From positions 67,800 through 131,799 of the forward strand of contig JAEYRB010000059.1 of NCBI GenBank assembly GCA_023409735.1: a stretch of DNA of 64,000 nt, in the 5' to 3' direction. Both the position numbers and the translations under genes were made by a program. This document shows, piece by piece, positions 44,048 through 52,915 of the stretch (position 1 is its first letter; every line of letters begins with the position of its first letter). The stretch comes from Bacillota bacterium. GTDB lineage: Bacteria > Bacillota > Clostridia > Acetivibrionales > DTU013. Below the pieces are notes generated by a model. The model was not told the DNA's origin and made no database searches. It saw only the letters and a program-made list of their open reading frames with translations.

Positions 44048-44212
44048 ATTTAATCACCTTGTAATTTAAAATTTTTAATCTTTTTTCTTCTATTGCTGCA
44101 GTCATTTACACATTTGATGCTATAAAAAAGAATAAATTTACGCCAAATACTTAAATAATAATGATTGCAAAAAAAATATTATAATGTTATGAAGTAAATC
44201 TTATGAATAAAA

Positions 44213-44260
44213 CAATTAGAATTCAAATTAGATTATACACTGCTTTGATAGTAATGTCAA
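44213..44260 (-). promoter_or_regulatory. marR promoter with operator
   Basis: Minus strand: TTGACA (44255-44260), a 17-base spacer and TATAAT (44232-44237), both perfect. The palindrome-like site AATTAGAATTCAAATTAG (44213-44230) follows directly after the -10, covering the start site. Confidence 0.78.
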
Positions 44261-44274
44261 TAATTGATATACTT

Positions 44275-44324
44275 AATGCCTGACACTATAACTTGTCGGT
44301 GAAATGTGAAATGCCTGACACTAT
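44275..44324. repeat. 15-bp direct repeat between marR and the esterase operon
   Basis: AATGCCTGACACTAT occurs at 44275-44289 and again at 44310-44324, 35 bases apart, upstream of the esterase -35. The spacing is close to three helix turns, as for a second regulator's paired sites. Confidence 0.55.
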
Positions 44325-44334
44325 GATTTCATGC

Positions 44335-44384
44335 TTGACAAAGAATTAATGTAGTATATAATTTATTTTAGTTAGAATTCTAAT
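44335..44384 (+). promoter_or_regulatory. Esterase operon promoter with MarR-type operator
   Basis: TTGACA (44335-44340), a 17-base spacer and TATAAT (44358-44363) are followed by the perfect palindrome TTAGAATTCTAA (44373-44384), placed over the start site. The leader to 44608 holds no other clear feature. Confidence 0.82.
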
Positions 44385-44608
44385 AAGTTAACTAAGCTTT
44401 TTAAACGGGATATATCTTAGTACTTTAAAGATACTGCATAAGGATCAAATATGCTAAATAAGCTAACAAAACTAGGTATTGAAGCATACTGTTGAAAAAG
44501 AAGACGGTAAAAGCCGTAATCCAATTTTGTAAAAGGGTTTTGTAAATTCATAGCAGGTTTTTAGCTTACTGAGTTTCATAAAATATGCTGTGATTAAAGA
44601 GGTGCAAA

Positions 44609-45766
44609 ATGAAACATGAAATCTATGAAAATCAAATACTAAGGTCACAGATGCTACTGTTTGATCCACCACAGAAGCAGGCGGTATTTTTAAATCCTGC
44701 TCCGGGATCTCATGATAAAATGAAGATAGAACTAGAAGAAGTAAAACAGAAAGTGAAAATACATGATAATGGTGTTGAATTCAATTTCTATGCTCCTAAT
44801 GCAAAAAAAGTTGAGGTAGCAGGACTTGGAGGCGGCTTTTCTAAAAAGCGCAATCTCATGACCCGTAGCTCTAATGGATGGTGGACTGTAATAATATCCG
44901 GAATCTTGCCGGGATTCCATTATTATGAGTACTTTGTTGACAATAATCGTCTTGTAAACCCTGACACCATGTGCGGCTATGGCTGCTTCTATCCAATCAA
45001 CTTTTTTGATCTGCCTTCTGAAGAGGATGAATTTTGGATGCTGAAGGATGTTCTCCATGGCGATGTACGCATGGAATATTACAAATCCTCTGTAACAGAT
45101 CGGACTAAATGTGTCTGGGTTTATACGCCTTATGGATATGAAACAGGAACGCAGCGTTATCCTGTACTCTATATCCAGCATGGAGTAGGTGAGAATGAAA
45201 CAGGTTGGATCTGGCAGGGCAAGCTAAACCTTATAGCTGATAATCTCATAGCTGAAGGTAAATGTGAGAAGCTTATAATAGTAATGAATGCCGGTTATGC
45301 ATTTAAAGAGGGAGAGGATCCGATCTTTTTCCCGGGTGACTTTGATTCGGAGCTTATTAATGATTGCATACCATTTATCGATATAAAATATCGAACTATT
45401 GCCGACAGAGAGCATAGAGCAATAGCAGGACTTTCTCTTGGTTCAACTCAAGCATTCTATACTGCAATGAAGCACCGTGATATTTTTTCAAATATGGGTG
45501 TCTTTTCAGGTGGATTTCCTATTAAGCGTTCAGAATATGATTATACAGACTACTTTACAGATACTGATGCAGTTAATTCCGATTTTGATTTAATCTTTGT
45601 TTCAGGCGGTAACGATGAAGGGTTTATAGAAAAAACTCTCCCTGTTATCGACAAGCTCAGAGCAAGCGGAATAAAAATTAGTGATTACCATAGGCCAGGC
45701 TTTCATGTATGGGATGTATGGCGATTTTCGCTGTTTGAATTTTTGCAAAAGCTTTTTAAACAGTGA
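44609..45766 (+). CDS. CE1-like esterase with N-terminal early-set domain (paralogue 2)
   Basis: A 385-residue paralogue of the esterase at 30863 with the same two-domain layout: an immunoglobulin-like N-terminal domain (VEFNFYAPNAKKVEVAGLGG) and an alpha/beta-hydrolase with RYPVLYIQHGVGENETGWIW, the nucleophile Ser in GLSLGSTQA (GLSLGS instead of GLSMGG) and His in PGFHVWDVWRFS. The His-x-Trp-x-x-Trp-Arg ending is shared by all three. It is the first gene after the MarR-controlled promoter; the next paralogue starts 29 bases later. AGAGGTG precedes ATG 44609. Confidence 0.82.
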   Translation: MKHEIYENQILRSQMLLFDPPQKQAVFLNPAPGSHDKMKIELEEVKQKVKIHDNGVEFNFYAPNAKKVEVAGLGGGFSKKRNLMTRSSNGWWTVIISGILPGFHYYEYFVDNNRLVNPDTMCGYGCFYPINFFDLPSEEDEFWMLKDVLHGDVRMEYYKSSVTDRTKCVWVYTPYGYETGTQRYPVLYIQHGVGENETGWIWQGKLNLIADNLIAEGKCEKLIIVMNAGYAFKEGEDPIFFPGDFDSELINDCIPFIDIKYRTIADREHRAIAGLSLGSTQAFYTAMKHRDIFSNMGVFSGGFPIKRSEYDYTDYFTDTDAVNSDFDLIFVSGGNDEGFIEKTLPVIDKLRASGIKISDYHRPGFHVWDVWRFSLFEFLQKLFKQ

Positions 45767-45795
45767 AGAAGCTCATAAACAAGGAGGCTAATTTT

Positions 45796-46953
45796 ATGCT
45801 GAAGAAAGAAATGATAGATAACCAGGCACTTTCGGCACATGCTCTTTTTTTTGACGATGTGCATCGCAATCTCGTACTTAACGTTGATAAGGATGGAAAC
45901 CCCGCCGGACGTTATGTTTCTATTCCTGAAGGCTGTAAAATTCATGAAAACAGCGATATTACATTCTTTTTTTATGCACCTAATGCAAAATCAGTTGAGG
46001 TCGGGGGACTTTCTTCTGACAATAACGATAAAAAATACAAGATGACGAAGGATGAAGCCGGATGGTGGCAGGTAACTGTGTCCGGGATCGATTCCGGTCT
46101 TCATTACCATGACTATTATGTTGACAGCACTCGTACGATTAATCCATATGAACCATATGCTTATGGATGTGGGCGAATAATGAATTTCTTTGAACTGCCT
46201 GATAAATACTCCCAGTTTTATCTTTTACAGGATGTACCTCACGGTACTCTTAGAATGGATTATTTTAAAAGTGAATATACGGGCAGATTTTGCAGCTGTT
46301 GGGTCTACACTCCGCCTGAATATGAAGTAACTCCCGACAAGCGCTACCCGGTACTATACCTGCAACATGGTGGAGGTGAGTCTGAAACAGGCTGGATCTG
46401 GCAGGGTAAGATTAATCACATTATCGATAATATGATAGCAGATGGATTATGCAAGGACATAATTATAGTAATGAATTGCGGTACTGCATATCCTAGAGAT
46501 GGCAGTGATATAAATGAGCCTGCTTTAAGCAATGTTGAAGAGGTAATTGTGCATGATTGCATTCCCTTTATTGATTCTAAATACCGAACTATTTCCGATC
46601 GTCATGGTCGTGCCATAGCCGGGCTGTCCATGGGCGCGGGACAAGCTCTTCGTACTTGTGTGAATTATAATGATGTTTTTGCAAATGCAGGAATATTTAG
46701 TTCCCTTTTTACATATGACTCAGGAGATACAAAGCGGCTTACAGACAATATTGATAAATTTAAAAATAATTTTGATCTACTATTTATTGGGGTGGGTGAA
46801 TACGAACCAACTTTTGAATTTAACAGGCAGCTTATGAGGGATCTTCGTTTAAAAGGTATGCCTAGCGTATTTTATTGCGCACCTGGCGGACATGAATGGC
46901 ATGTTTGGCGCTATTGTGTTCGCGAATTTGTTGCACGTTTGTGGAGGTACTAG
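45796..46953 (+). CDS. CE1-like esterase with N-terminal early-set domain (paralogue 3)
   Basis: A 385-residue third paralogue. NQALSAHALFFDD at the N-terminus, ITFFFYAPNAKSVEVGGL in the early-set domain, RYPVLYLQHGGGESETGWIW, Ser in GLSMGAGQAL and His in GGHEWHVWRY mark the same enzyme family. I start at ATG 45796 because CAAGGAGGC is well placed; the frame runs back to 45763, overlapping the previous stop. It closes the two-gene esterase operon. Tandem duplication followed by divergence around the active-site Ser suggests different ester substrates. Confidence 0.82.
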   Translation: MLKKEMIDNQALSAHALFFDDVHRNLVLNVDKDGNPAGRYVSIPEGCKIHENSDITFFFYAPNAKSVEVGGLSSDNNDKKYKMTKDEAGWWQVTVSGIDSGLHYHDYYVDSTRTINPYEPYAYGCGRIMNFFELPDKYSQFYLLQDVPHGTLRMDYFKSEYTGRFCSCWVYTPPEYEVTPDKRYPVLYLQHGGGESETGWIWQGKINHIIDNMIADGLCKDIIIVMNCGTAYPRDGSDINEPALSNVEEVIVHDCIPFIDSKYRTISDRHGRAIAGLSMGAGQALRTCVNYNDVFANAGIFSSLFTYDSGDTKRLTDNIDKFKNNFDLLFIGVGEYEPTFEFNRQLMRDLRLKGMPSVFYCAPGGHEWHVWRYCVREFVARLWRY

Positions 46954-47015
46954 TTTACTCTTTAGCTTCTATATGATTTTTATAGTATAAATGGGAAAAA
47001 TATTAAATGTAGATA

Positions 47016-47059
47016 TTGACTACCAATACTATAAGTGTTATTATTAATTAGAAATCTAA
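47016..47059 (+). promoter_or_regulatory. ABC transporter promoter with MarR-type operator
   Basis: TTGACT (47016-47021), 17 bases and TATTAT (47039-47044) are followed by TTAGAAATCTAA (47048-47059), one base from the perfect operator. The remaining leader to 47477 is long (about 420 bases) and AT-rich with no gene; no riboswitch was recognised. Confidence 0.72.
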
Positions 47060-47477
47060 AATACACATTGAGTAATGAAAAATATCTTAAGATATTGTGT
47101 GATACTATACAATTATGTTAGAAATGATAAAGATTAAAGTTTGTGTATGGTCATTATAATGAAGGATGTGATGCTGTGAATTATGCCACAGAGCCATGTA
47201 CCGGGGTAAGTTTACGTAATGATTTATGCAAATTAAATCGATTATTTTGTTATTTGATGATGTGATACCAAAACAAATATAATTTTATATTTATATACGG
47301 AGATTGCCTTTCCCATATATGTTTACCACTTTGTGAGAAGGTGCAGTCTATACGTTGTGAGTCTCTTCCTTAATTATGTTGACTTAACTGATTTTCATCA
47401 TATTAGGTATTGTATATTTATTGCTTGAAACAGAGATAAATTGTTACATATTACGGAACAAAGGGAGGCTGGAATTA

Positions 47478-48425
47478 TTGCGTGGGAATGATAAGACAAT
47501 AAAAAGTACCAGCAATTCATTCAGAGAACGAGTTGTTAAAGACTGGAAGAAATATAAAACAGTCTATTTCCTGGCACTGTTTGGCGTGGCTTATTACATC
47601 ATATTCTATTATCTGCCGATGGGTGGAATATTGATGGCATTTGAAAAGTATAAGCCCACGAAAGGACTTTTACATAGTCAGTGGGTGGGACTTAAGTATT
47701 TCAAGGATTTCTTCAGCAGTGCTTACGCCTGGAGAATTATAAAAAATACATTGGTGATAAATTTTTATGACTTGATTATTGGTTTCCCTGCACCTATTAT
47801 ATTTGCACTTTTGTTAAATGAGGTAACAAGTAAATATTTTAAAAGAACAGTTCAAACTATATCATATTTACCATACTTTATATCGCAGGTCGTAATTTGC
47901 GGAATTCTTCTGGACTTTCTCTCTTTGGATGGTTTGTTCAATCAGCTATTAAACGCAATCGGTATTCCCTCAACTTCGTTCATGATGCTTCCTCAGTACT
48001 TCCGAACTGTATTTATTGGATCTGGTATTTGGCAGGGCTTGGGATATGGAGCAATAATATATCTTGCCGCATTATCATCCGTAGATGTGCAATTGTATGA
48101 TGCTGCAGTAATAGATGGCTGCAATAGATTTAAAAGATGTCTTAATGTTACATTGCCGGGTATAATGCCAACAATAGTTATTATGCTTATATTACGTGTA
48201 GGTAACATGATGAATGTCGGATTTGAAAAAATTATATTACTTTATAATCCATCTATCTATGAAACCGCTGATGTAATATCCAGCTTTGTTTATAGATACG
48301 GTTTGCTGCAAGGTAATTTTGGCTACAGCACCGCAGTTGGTCTATTCAATTCTTTAGTTAATTTTGCATTGCTCACAATAATGAATTGGGTCAGCAAACG
48401 AGCTAATGATGTATCACTTTGGTAA
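47478..48425 (+). CDS. Carbohydrate ABC transporter permease (LplB type)
   Basis: A 315-residue CUT1-type permease with six predicted membrane helices. The cytosolic coupling loop reads YDAAVIDGCNRFKRCLNVTLPG, the EAA-type motif that contacts the ATPase. LplB-type starts (KTVYFLALFGVAYYIIFYYLP) are evident. I use TTG 47478, 10 bases after GGGAGG; a longer frame from 47421 has no ribosome site. The neighbouring second permease and binding protein complete the importer, and as is common the ATPase (MsmX-like) must be encoded elsewhere. Confidence 0.85.
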   Translation: MRGNDKTIKSTSNSFRERVVKDWKKYKTVYFLALFGVAYYIIFYYLPMGGILMAFEKYKPTKGLLHSQWVGLKYFKDFFSSAYAWRIIKNTLVINFYDLIIGFPAPIIFALLLNEVTSKYFKRTVQTISYLPYFISQVVICGILLDFLSLDGLFNQLLNAIGIPSTSFMMLPQYFRTVFIGSGIWQGLGYGAIIYLAALSSVDVQLYDAAVIDGCNRFKRCLNVTLPGIMPTIVIMLILRVGNMMNVGFEKIILLYNPSIYETADVISSFVYRYGLLQGNFGYSTAVGLFNSLVNFALLTIMNWVSKRANDVSLW

Positions 48426-48441
48426 GGGAGGATAATAATTT

Positions 48442-49335
48442 ATGTGGCAGTATGGTAAGAAGAGCATAGGAAGCAAAGTATTTGATTTTTTTAACACGCT
48501 TTTCCTTGCAATAATTAGCATCATTACTATATATCCATTCATTTTTGTGCTTTTCGCATCAGTCAGTGATCCTAATGAACTAATGAAACACAGAGGTCTT
48601 CTTCTTCGACCTTTAGGCTTTACTCTCAATGGGTACATACTTGCATTTAAAACTGATGATATTATAAATGGTTATGGTGTAACGGCATTTATACTAATAG
48701 TTGGTACATTCTTGAGCTTGCTGATGACATTGGTTTTCGCTTATGTTATATCAAGACCGGGAATGCTTTGGAATCGTTTTCTAACAATAATGGTAATTAT
48801 TACAATGTATTTTAGTGGAGGTATTATTCCGACATTTGTTGTTGTTAAAAATCTTGGACTATATAATAGCTTATGGTCATTGATACTGCCAAATGTTATT
48901 GCCACCTATCTTCTGATAATAATGCGTACCGCAATTGTGGGCGTACCAAAGGAACTTGAAGAATCTGCAAGATTGGATGGCGCAGGGGAACTGACTGTTC
49001 TGATGAAAATAATACTACCGACAATTATACCTACTATTGCAGCTCTTGGATTGTTCTATGCAGTAGGCTATTGGAATAGCTGGTCAAATGCACTGGTTTA
49101 TATAAAGGATACTAAAAAGTACCCTCTGCAGATGGTTTTACGTACAATACTTATTCAGAATAATTCAAGCGGACAAATGGCAAATTCAGGATATAATGAT
49201 TCTCAAGGTGAGATTTACAGAAGGTTAATGAAATATTCCACAGTAATGATATCTGTTGTGCCAATAATGTTGGTGTATCCGTTTGTTCAGAAATATTTTA
49301 CACAAGGAATAATGATAGGTGCTTTGAAGGGATAG
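48442..49335 (+). CDS. Carbohydrate ABC transporter permease (YtcP type)
   Basis: A 297-residue second CUT1 permease, six helices, with the EAA loop EESARLDGAGELTVLMKIIL-P. Segments such as IITIYPFIFVLFASVSDP and YFSGGIIPTFVVVKNLGL are typical of YtcP/LplC proteins. It starts 16 bases after the first permease with GGGAGG, so the two are translated together and form a heterodimer. Confidence 0.87.
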   Translation: MWQYGKKSIGSKVFDFFNTLFLAIISIITIYPFIFVLFASVSDPNELMKHRGLLLRPLGFTLNGYILAFKTDDIINGYGVTAFILIVGTFLSLLMTLVFAYVISRPGMLWNRFLTIMVIITMYFSGGIIPTFVVVKNLGLYNSLWSLILPNVIATYLLIIMRTAIVGVPKELEESARLDGAGELTVLMKIILPTIIPTIAALGLFYAVGYWNSWSNALVYIKDTKKYPLQMVLRTILIQNNSSGQMANSGYNDSQGEIYRRLMKYSTVMISVVPIMLVYPFVQKYFTQGIMIGALKG

Positions 49336-49548
49336 TAATTTTTTGAAAAGTATCTCTGATAAGTTATAGTCTGCAGTTCTGGTAATTGTGGATGTAATTT
49401 ATAAATAGTTAAGCAAAAGGAACTATTTTATAGATTTGTATTACCCTATTTTGGATATCTACAGATAAATAAGATAATTCCTGCTTAAATAGATCATCTC
49501 TTTAAGCTTAAGGAGAAAATAATATAGTATTATGGAGGAGGAAAATTT

Positions 49549-51234
49549 ATGAAAAAGTACCGCGTTTTATCTCTAATGCTTGCCTTTGTAATGGTCATTA
49601 CGTTGGCTTCATGCGGAAAACAGTCAACACAGCAGGAACAGGCTTCATCAAATGATACAACAGCTGCTGAACAGTCAACTGCGGAAAATGATGAGTCATG
49701 GAAAACAGGTGAACCGACCAAGATTTCATGGTTCAGATCCGGTATTTCACAAAAATGCTTAGCAAATTGGGCAGATGCAGAATGGGTCAAGGAACTTGAA
49801 AAGAGAATGAACGTAAGTATAGAATTCCAGGGACCTAAATCCACAGATGACTACAATCAGGCTGCAGCTATAATGCTAAACAGTGGTACTTTATCTGACA
49901 TATTCCATTATAATTTCTCTAATTATGATGGTGGTGTAACAGCAGCTATTGAAGATGGAATAATTGTTGATGTATATAACAAGTATAGAGACAAGGTATC
50001 GAATTACTATGACATTCTTGATAAGTATCCTGATATTCGTAAGCAGGTCACTGCAGACGATGGCAGCGCAAACATATTCAATCACGTTGAAGTGAATATG
50101 GAGCGTATGTCCTACTGGGGTCTTGGAATCCGTCAGGATTGGCTCAATAAGCTTAATCTACAAACACCAACCACAATAGATGAGCTTGAAAATGTTCTGG
50201 TTGCTTTCCGTGATCAGGATCCTAATGGAAATGGGCAGAAGGATGAGATTCCATTTAGTGATTACTATCTTGCCGGCGCAAATTACATGTTTGCAATCAT
50301 GAATATGACAGCCCCATTTGGCATGCTGTATTCAGAAGTACAGCAGGATCCATACAATGAGGGTAATGTAACATATTGGATACTTGTAAACGAGGGCAAA
50401 GCTTTCCAGGATTGTGTTACTATGCTTAATAAATGGTATAAAGAAGGATTACTTGACCCTGAGTTCGCGATTCAGGATGGTACAGCCCTTGAAGCGAAGG
50501 TAACAAGCGACCGCGTAGGTACTACTCATGTATGGCCGTCAGGCTTTAATACATGGAATGCTGCTTTAAGAAAGGTTAATCCTGATGCAGATATGGAAGG
50601 TCTTGCACAAGTTACAGGTGAAGCCGGAAAGGCATACAGCGCAAACAGCGCACTTGTAAAGTGCGGAAGCGGCAGCCAGGGTAATGTTATTACATCAAAG
50701 GCTGAAGATGACGGTTCTATCGATGCATGCCTGAGAGTAATCAACTACCTGTACAGCGAAGAAGGCAGCGATCTTATAAACTGGGGACCAGAAGGTGTTT
50801 CCTATACTGCTAATTCCGATGGTACAAAATCCTGGACAGATACACTAACTAAAGATCCTGAATATTCATTAAATGACCTGCAGTATAAATATGCTCTGCC
50901 TACATATGGTGATTGGCCAAAGGTAATGAGCTATGATGCTTGGGCATCTATCGAACTTAACTCTGAAGAAGCTGTAAGAGCTCATGATGCTTGGTTCAAA
51001 GCTGACAAAGGACTTCTTCTTCCAAATCTTGTATTGGGAGCTGATGAATCGTCAGAGTATGCTAGAATAATGAGTGATGTAAATACAGCAATAACTGAAA
51101 ACTTCATTAAGTTTATTATTGGTACACGTCCAGTGTCTGAAGTTCCTCAGCTTGTACAGCAGTGCAAGGATCTTGGACTCGAAGATGCTATGGCAATGTA
51201 TCAGAAAGCTTGGGAACGTTATAATTCAAAATAA
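49549..51234 (+). CDS. Extracellular solute-binding lipoprotein (CUT1 importer)
   Basis: A 561-residue substrate-binding protein. The signal peptide ends in the lipobox VITLASCGK, so Cys22 should be lipidated and the protein tethered outside the membrane. A Ser/Thr/Glu-rich linker follows, then a large family-1 type binding fold (FRDQDPNGNGQKDEIPFSDY, a calcium-loop-like insertion common in LplA/YtcQ proteins). It lies 213 bases after the permeases with its own GGAGGAGG site; extra expression of the binding protein is usual. The ligand is probably an oligosaccharide of the glycan degraded by the island. Confidence 0.87.
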   Translation: MKKYRVLSLMLAFVMVITLASCGKQSTQQEQASSNDTTAAEQSTAENDESWKTGEPTKISWFRSGISQKCLANWADAEWVKELEKRMNVSIEFQGPKSTDDYNQAAAIMLNSGTLSDIFHYNFSNYDGGVTAAIEDGIIVDVYNKYRDKVSNYYDILDKYPDIRKQVTADDGSANIFNHVEVNMERMSYWGLGIRQDWLNKLNLQTPTTIDELENVLVAFRDQDPNGNGQKDEIPFSDYYLAGANYMFAIMNMTAPFGMLYSEVQQDPYNEGNVTYWILVNEGKAFQDCVTMLNKWYKEGLLDPEFAIQDGTALEAKVTSDRVGTTHVWPSGFNTWNAALRKVNPDADMEGLAQVTGEAGKAYSANSALVKCGSGSQGNVITSKAEDDGSIDACLRVINYLYSEEGSDLINWGPEGVSYTANSDGTKSWTDTLTKDPEYSLNDLQYKYALPTYGDWPKVMSYDAWASIELNSEEAVRAHDAWFKADKGLLLPNLVLGADESSEYARIMSDVNTAITENFIKFIIGTRPVSEVPQLVQQCKDLGLEDAMAMYQKAWERYNSK

Positions 51235-51270
51235 CTAAATAATAAGTAAGGTTAATAATGACAGATCAAA

Positions 51271-51308
51271 AATGGGCTGTGTACAATATTGGTACACAGC
51301 CCATTTTT
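51271..51308 (+). terminator. Terminator of the ABC transporter operon
   Basis: Arms AATGGGCTGTGTAC and GTACACAGCCCATT with a 6-7-base loop and a T run; a strong Rho-independent terminator 37 bases after the stop codon. Confidence 0.88.
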
Positions 51309-51311
51309 AGG

Positions 51312-51451
51312 GTGCGCTCGGCGGACGCAAATTTCAATGGGTGCAAATTCCAACAGGTGTAAATTCCAACGGGCGCAAATTTCAATGGGTGCAAATTTCA
51401 ATGTGTGCAAATTCCTACGGGTGCAGATTCCAACAGGTGTAAGTACCGGCC
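51312..51451 (+). mobile_element. Group IIC intron 5'-remnant amplified into a 16-bp tandem array
   Basis: Immediately after the terminator the sequence starts GTGCGCTCGGCGGACGCAAA, the counterpart of the remnant at 390. It then runs into about seven and a half imperfect 16-base units of the type GGGTGCAAATTCCAAC (51324-51451), the same motif as the intron's GGGTGCAAGTCCC element. The array appears to be an expansion of that part of the intron. There are no spacers, so this is not CRISPR. The rest to 51564 has no gene. Confidence 0.5.
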
Positions 51452-51564
51452 TTTATGCACAATATTAAAGCCCAATTAGTAAACAGGTTACTAATTGGAC
51501 TTTAGAAGAGTTCTATTTAACAGTTGATAATTGCTTTTTGTTATATTGAATTAAGAGTTATTGC

Positions 51565-52875
51565 TTACCTAAACTGAGGCAGCCATTTTGATTCGGCAGC
51601 AAACATCTTATCGACCATCTCCTTAATCTCTTTCATTGAACACACAGCTGATGTAAGAGGATCATTAAGACAAGCATAGTATATTTTTTGTTTATCGCAT
51701 TCAAGAGCTCCTTCTACGGCAAGCTCTTCGCAGGATGAGTTTAATGTGTTTAAAATTGCAAGCTGCTGTGGAAGTTTGCCCACATGTATGGGCTCAAGAC
51801 CATTCTTGGAAGCAAGAACCGGAACCTCTACACAATTGCCATATGGCAAGTTATCAATAAGGCCAAAATTGCGTACATTTCCATTAAATTTGAACAGCGT
51901 ATTATCTCCGAATACAGCATTGAAAATGCATGCCGCATATTCATGACCTCTGGAAAGATCTATTGGGCCATTTATCCATTTCTTAAATTCTGATGTCCTG
52001 AAGTCTTCTCCCGGCTTTGATCTCTTTGCAAAATCGTTCATCATATCAGTAAAATCTTTTGTCAAATTGAACTCTTCCCTTATATCCTGACGTTTCCTGA
52101 ACCATGAGTTATATTCGGAGTTATGCCAGCTTGATTCAGTAACATAATAGCCCAGATGCAGGAACATCTCATTACGTACCGGTTCCTTAGCAAATATTTC
52201 AGGATTTTTTGTTATGATTTCACTTATTTGTGGATATGCATCTTCGCCGTTGCGTTTAAAATCCAGATAGAACGCCTGATGATTTATACCGGCGCAGGTA
52301 TATGTAATTTCATCAAGCTTTGCTCCCATCCAATCCGCCAGCATCATAGATGTTTCTTGAACACTGTGGCAAAGTCCGCTTGTACGCACCTTTGACACGC
52401 CTTGCATAGCACGGCAAAGCATAGCCATGGGATTTGTATAGTTAAGAAAAATCGCATTTGGACAATATTTTTCAATATCCTTAAGGATGTCAAGCATTGG
52501 CGGCAGGGTCCTCAAAAAACGAAATATCCCCGAAGGTCCTCTTGTATCACCAATAGCGAAGGATACACCGTATTCTTTAGGGATTGATACATCACACAAG
52601 GCAGCTTCATGACCGCCGACTTGAATGGTTGCAAGCACACCGTCAGCTCCATCTAGGGCTTCGGCACGATCCATAGTGGCCATTACCTTTGCATTATAAT
52701 TACCGGAACTGATAATTTTGTCAACTGCTTGCTTTGAACGCTCTAGATTGTCCTTATTGATATCCATCAAAGCTATTTCGCAGCCTTCAAATGCTGGAAA
52801 GGTAAATATATCCCTAACTAAGTTCCTTGTAAAAATAAAACTGCCTGAACCAATAAATGCAATTTTTTTACTCAT
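51565..52875 (-). CDS. Glycoside hydrolase family 4, alpha-galactosidase (MelA-like)
   Basis: A 436-residue NAD- and Mn-dependent GH4 enzyme. The Rossmann start KIAFIGSGSFIFTRNLVRDI, NYTNPMAMLCRA and the metal-ligand Cys/His in GLCHSVQETS are conserved; the CHSVQ form is the one found in MelA alpha-galactosidases rather than CHG or CDM of other subgroups. The second His ligand is in CAGINHQAFYLDF. It acts in the cytosol. The gene is transcribed toward the transporter operon and convergent with it. ATG 52875 follows GGAGGGAGA. Galactose-capped side chains (as in xyloglucan or galactomannan) are a likely target. Confidence 0.85.
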   Translation of the reverse strand: MSKKIAFIGSGSFIFTRNLVRDIFTFPAFEGCEIALMDINKDNLERSKQAVDKIISSGNYNAKVMATMDRAEALDGADGVLATIQVGGHEAALCDVSIPKEYGVSFAIGDTRGPSGIFRFLRTLPPMLDILKDIEKYCPNAIFLNYTNPMAMLCRAMQGVSKVRTSGLCHSVQETSMMLADWMGAKLDEITYTCAGINHQAFYLDFKRNGEDAYPQISEIITKNPEIFAKEPVRNEMFLHLGYYVTESSWHNSEYNSWFRKRQDIREEFNLTKDFTDMMNDFAKRSKPGEDFRTSEFKKWINGPIDLSRGHEYAACIFNAVFGDNTLFKFNGNVRNFGLIDNLPYGNCVEVPVLASKNGLEPIHVGKLPQQLAILNTLNSSCEELAVEGALECDKQKIYYACLNDPLTSAVCSMKEIKEMVDKMFAAESKWLPQFR

Positions 52876-52915
52876 TGTCTCCCTCCATCCTAATAATAAA
52901 AATTATCTTATATAT

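Noticed and set aside
51324..51451. 16-bp repeats considered as a CRISPR array
   Set aside because: The units are contiguous without unique spacers and are related to the adjoining intron-like sequence; no cas genes are present.
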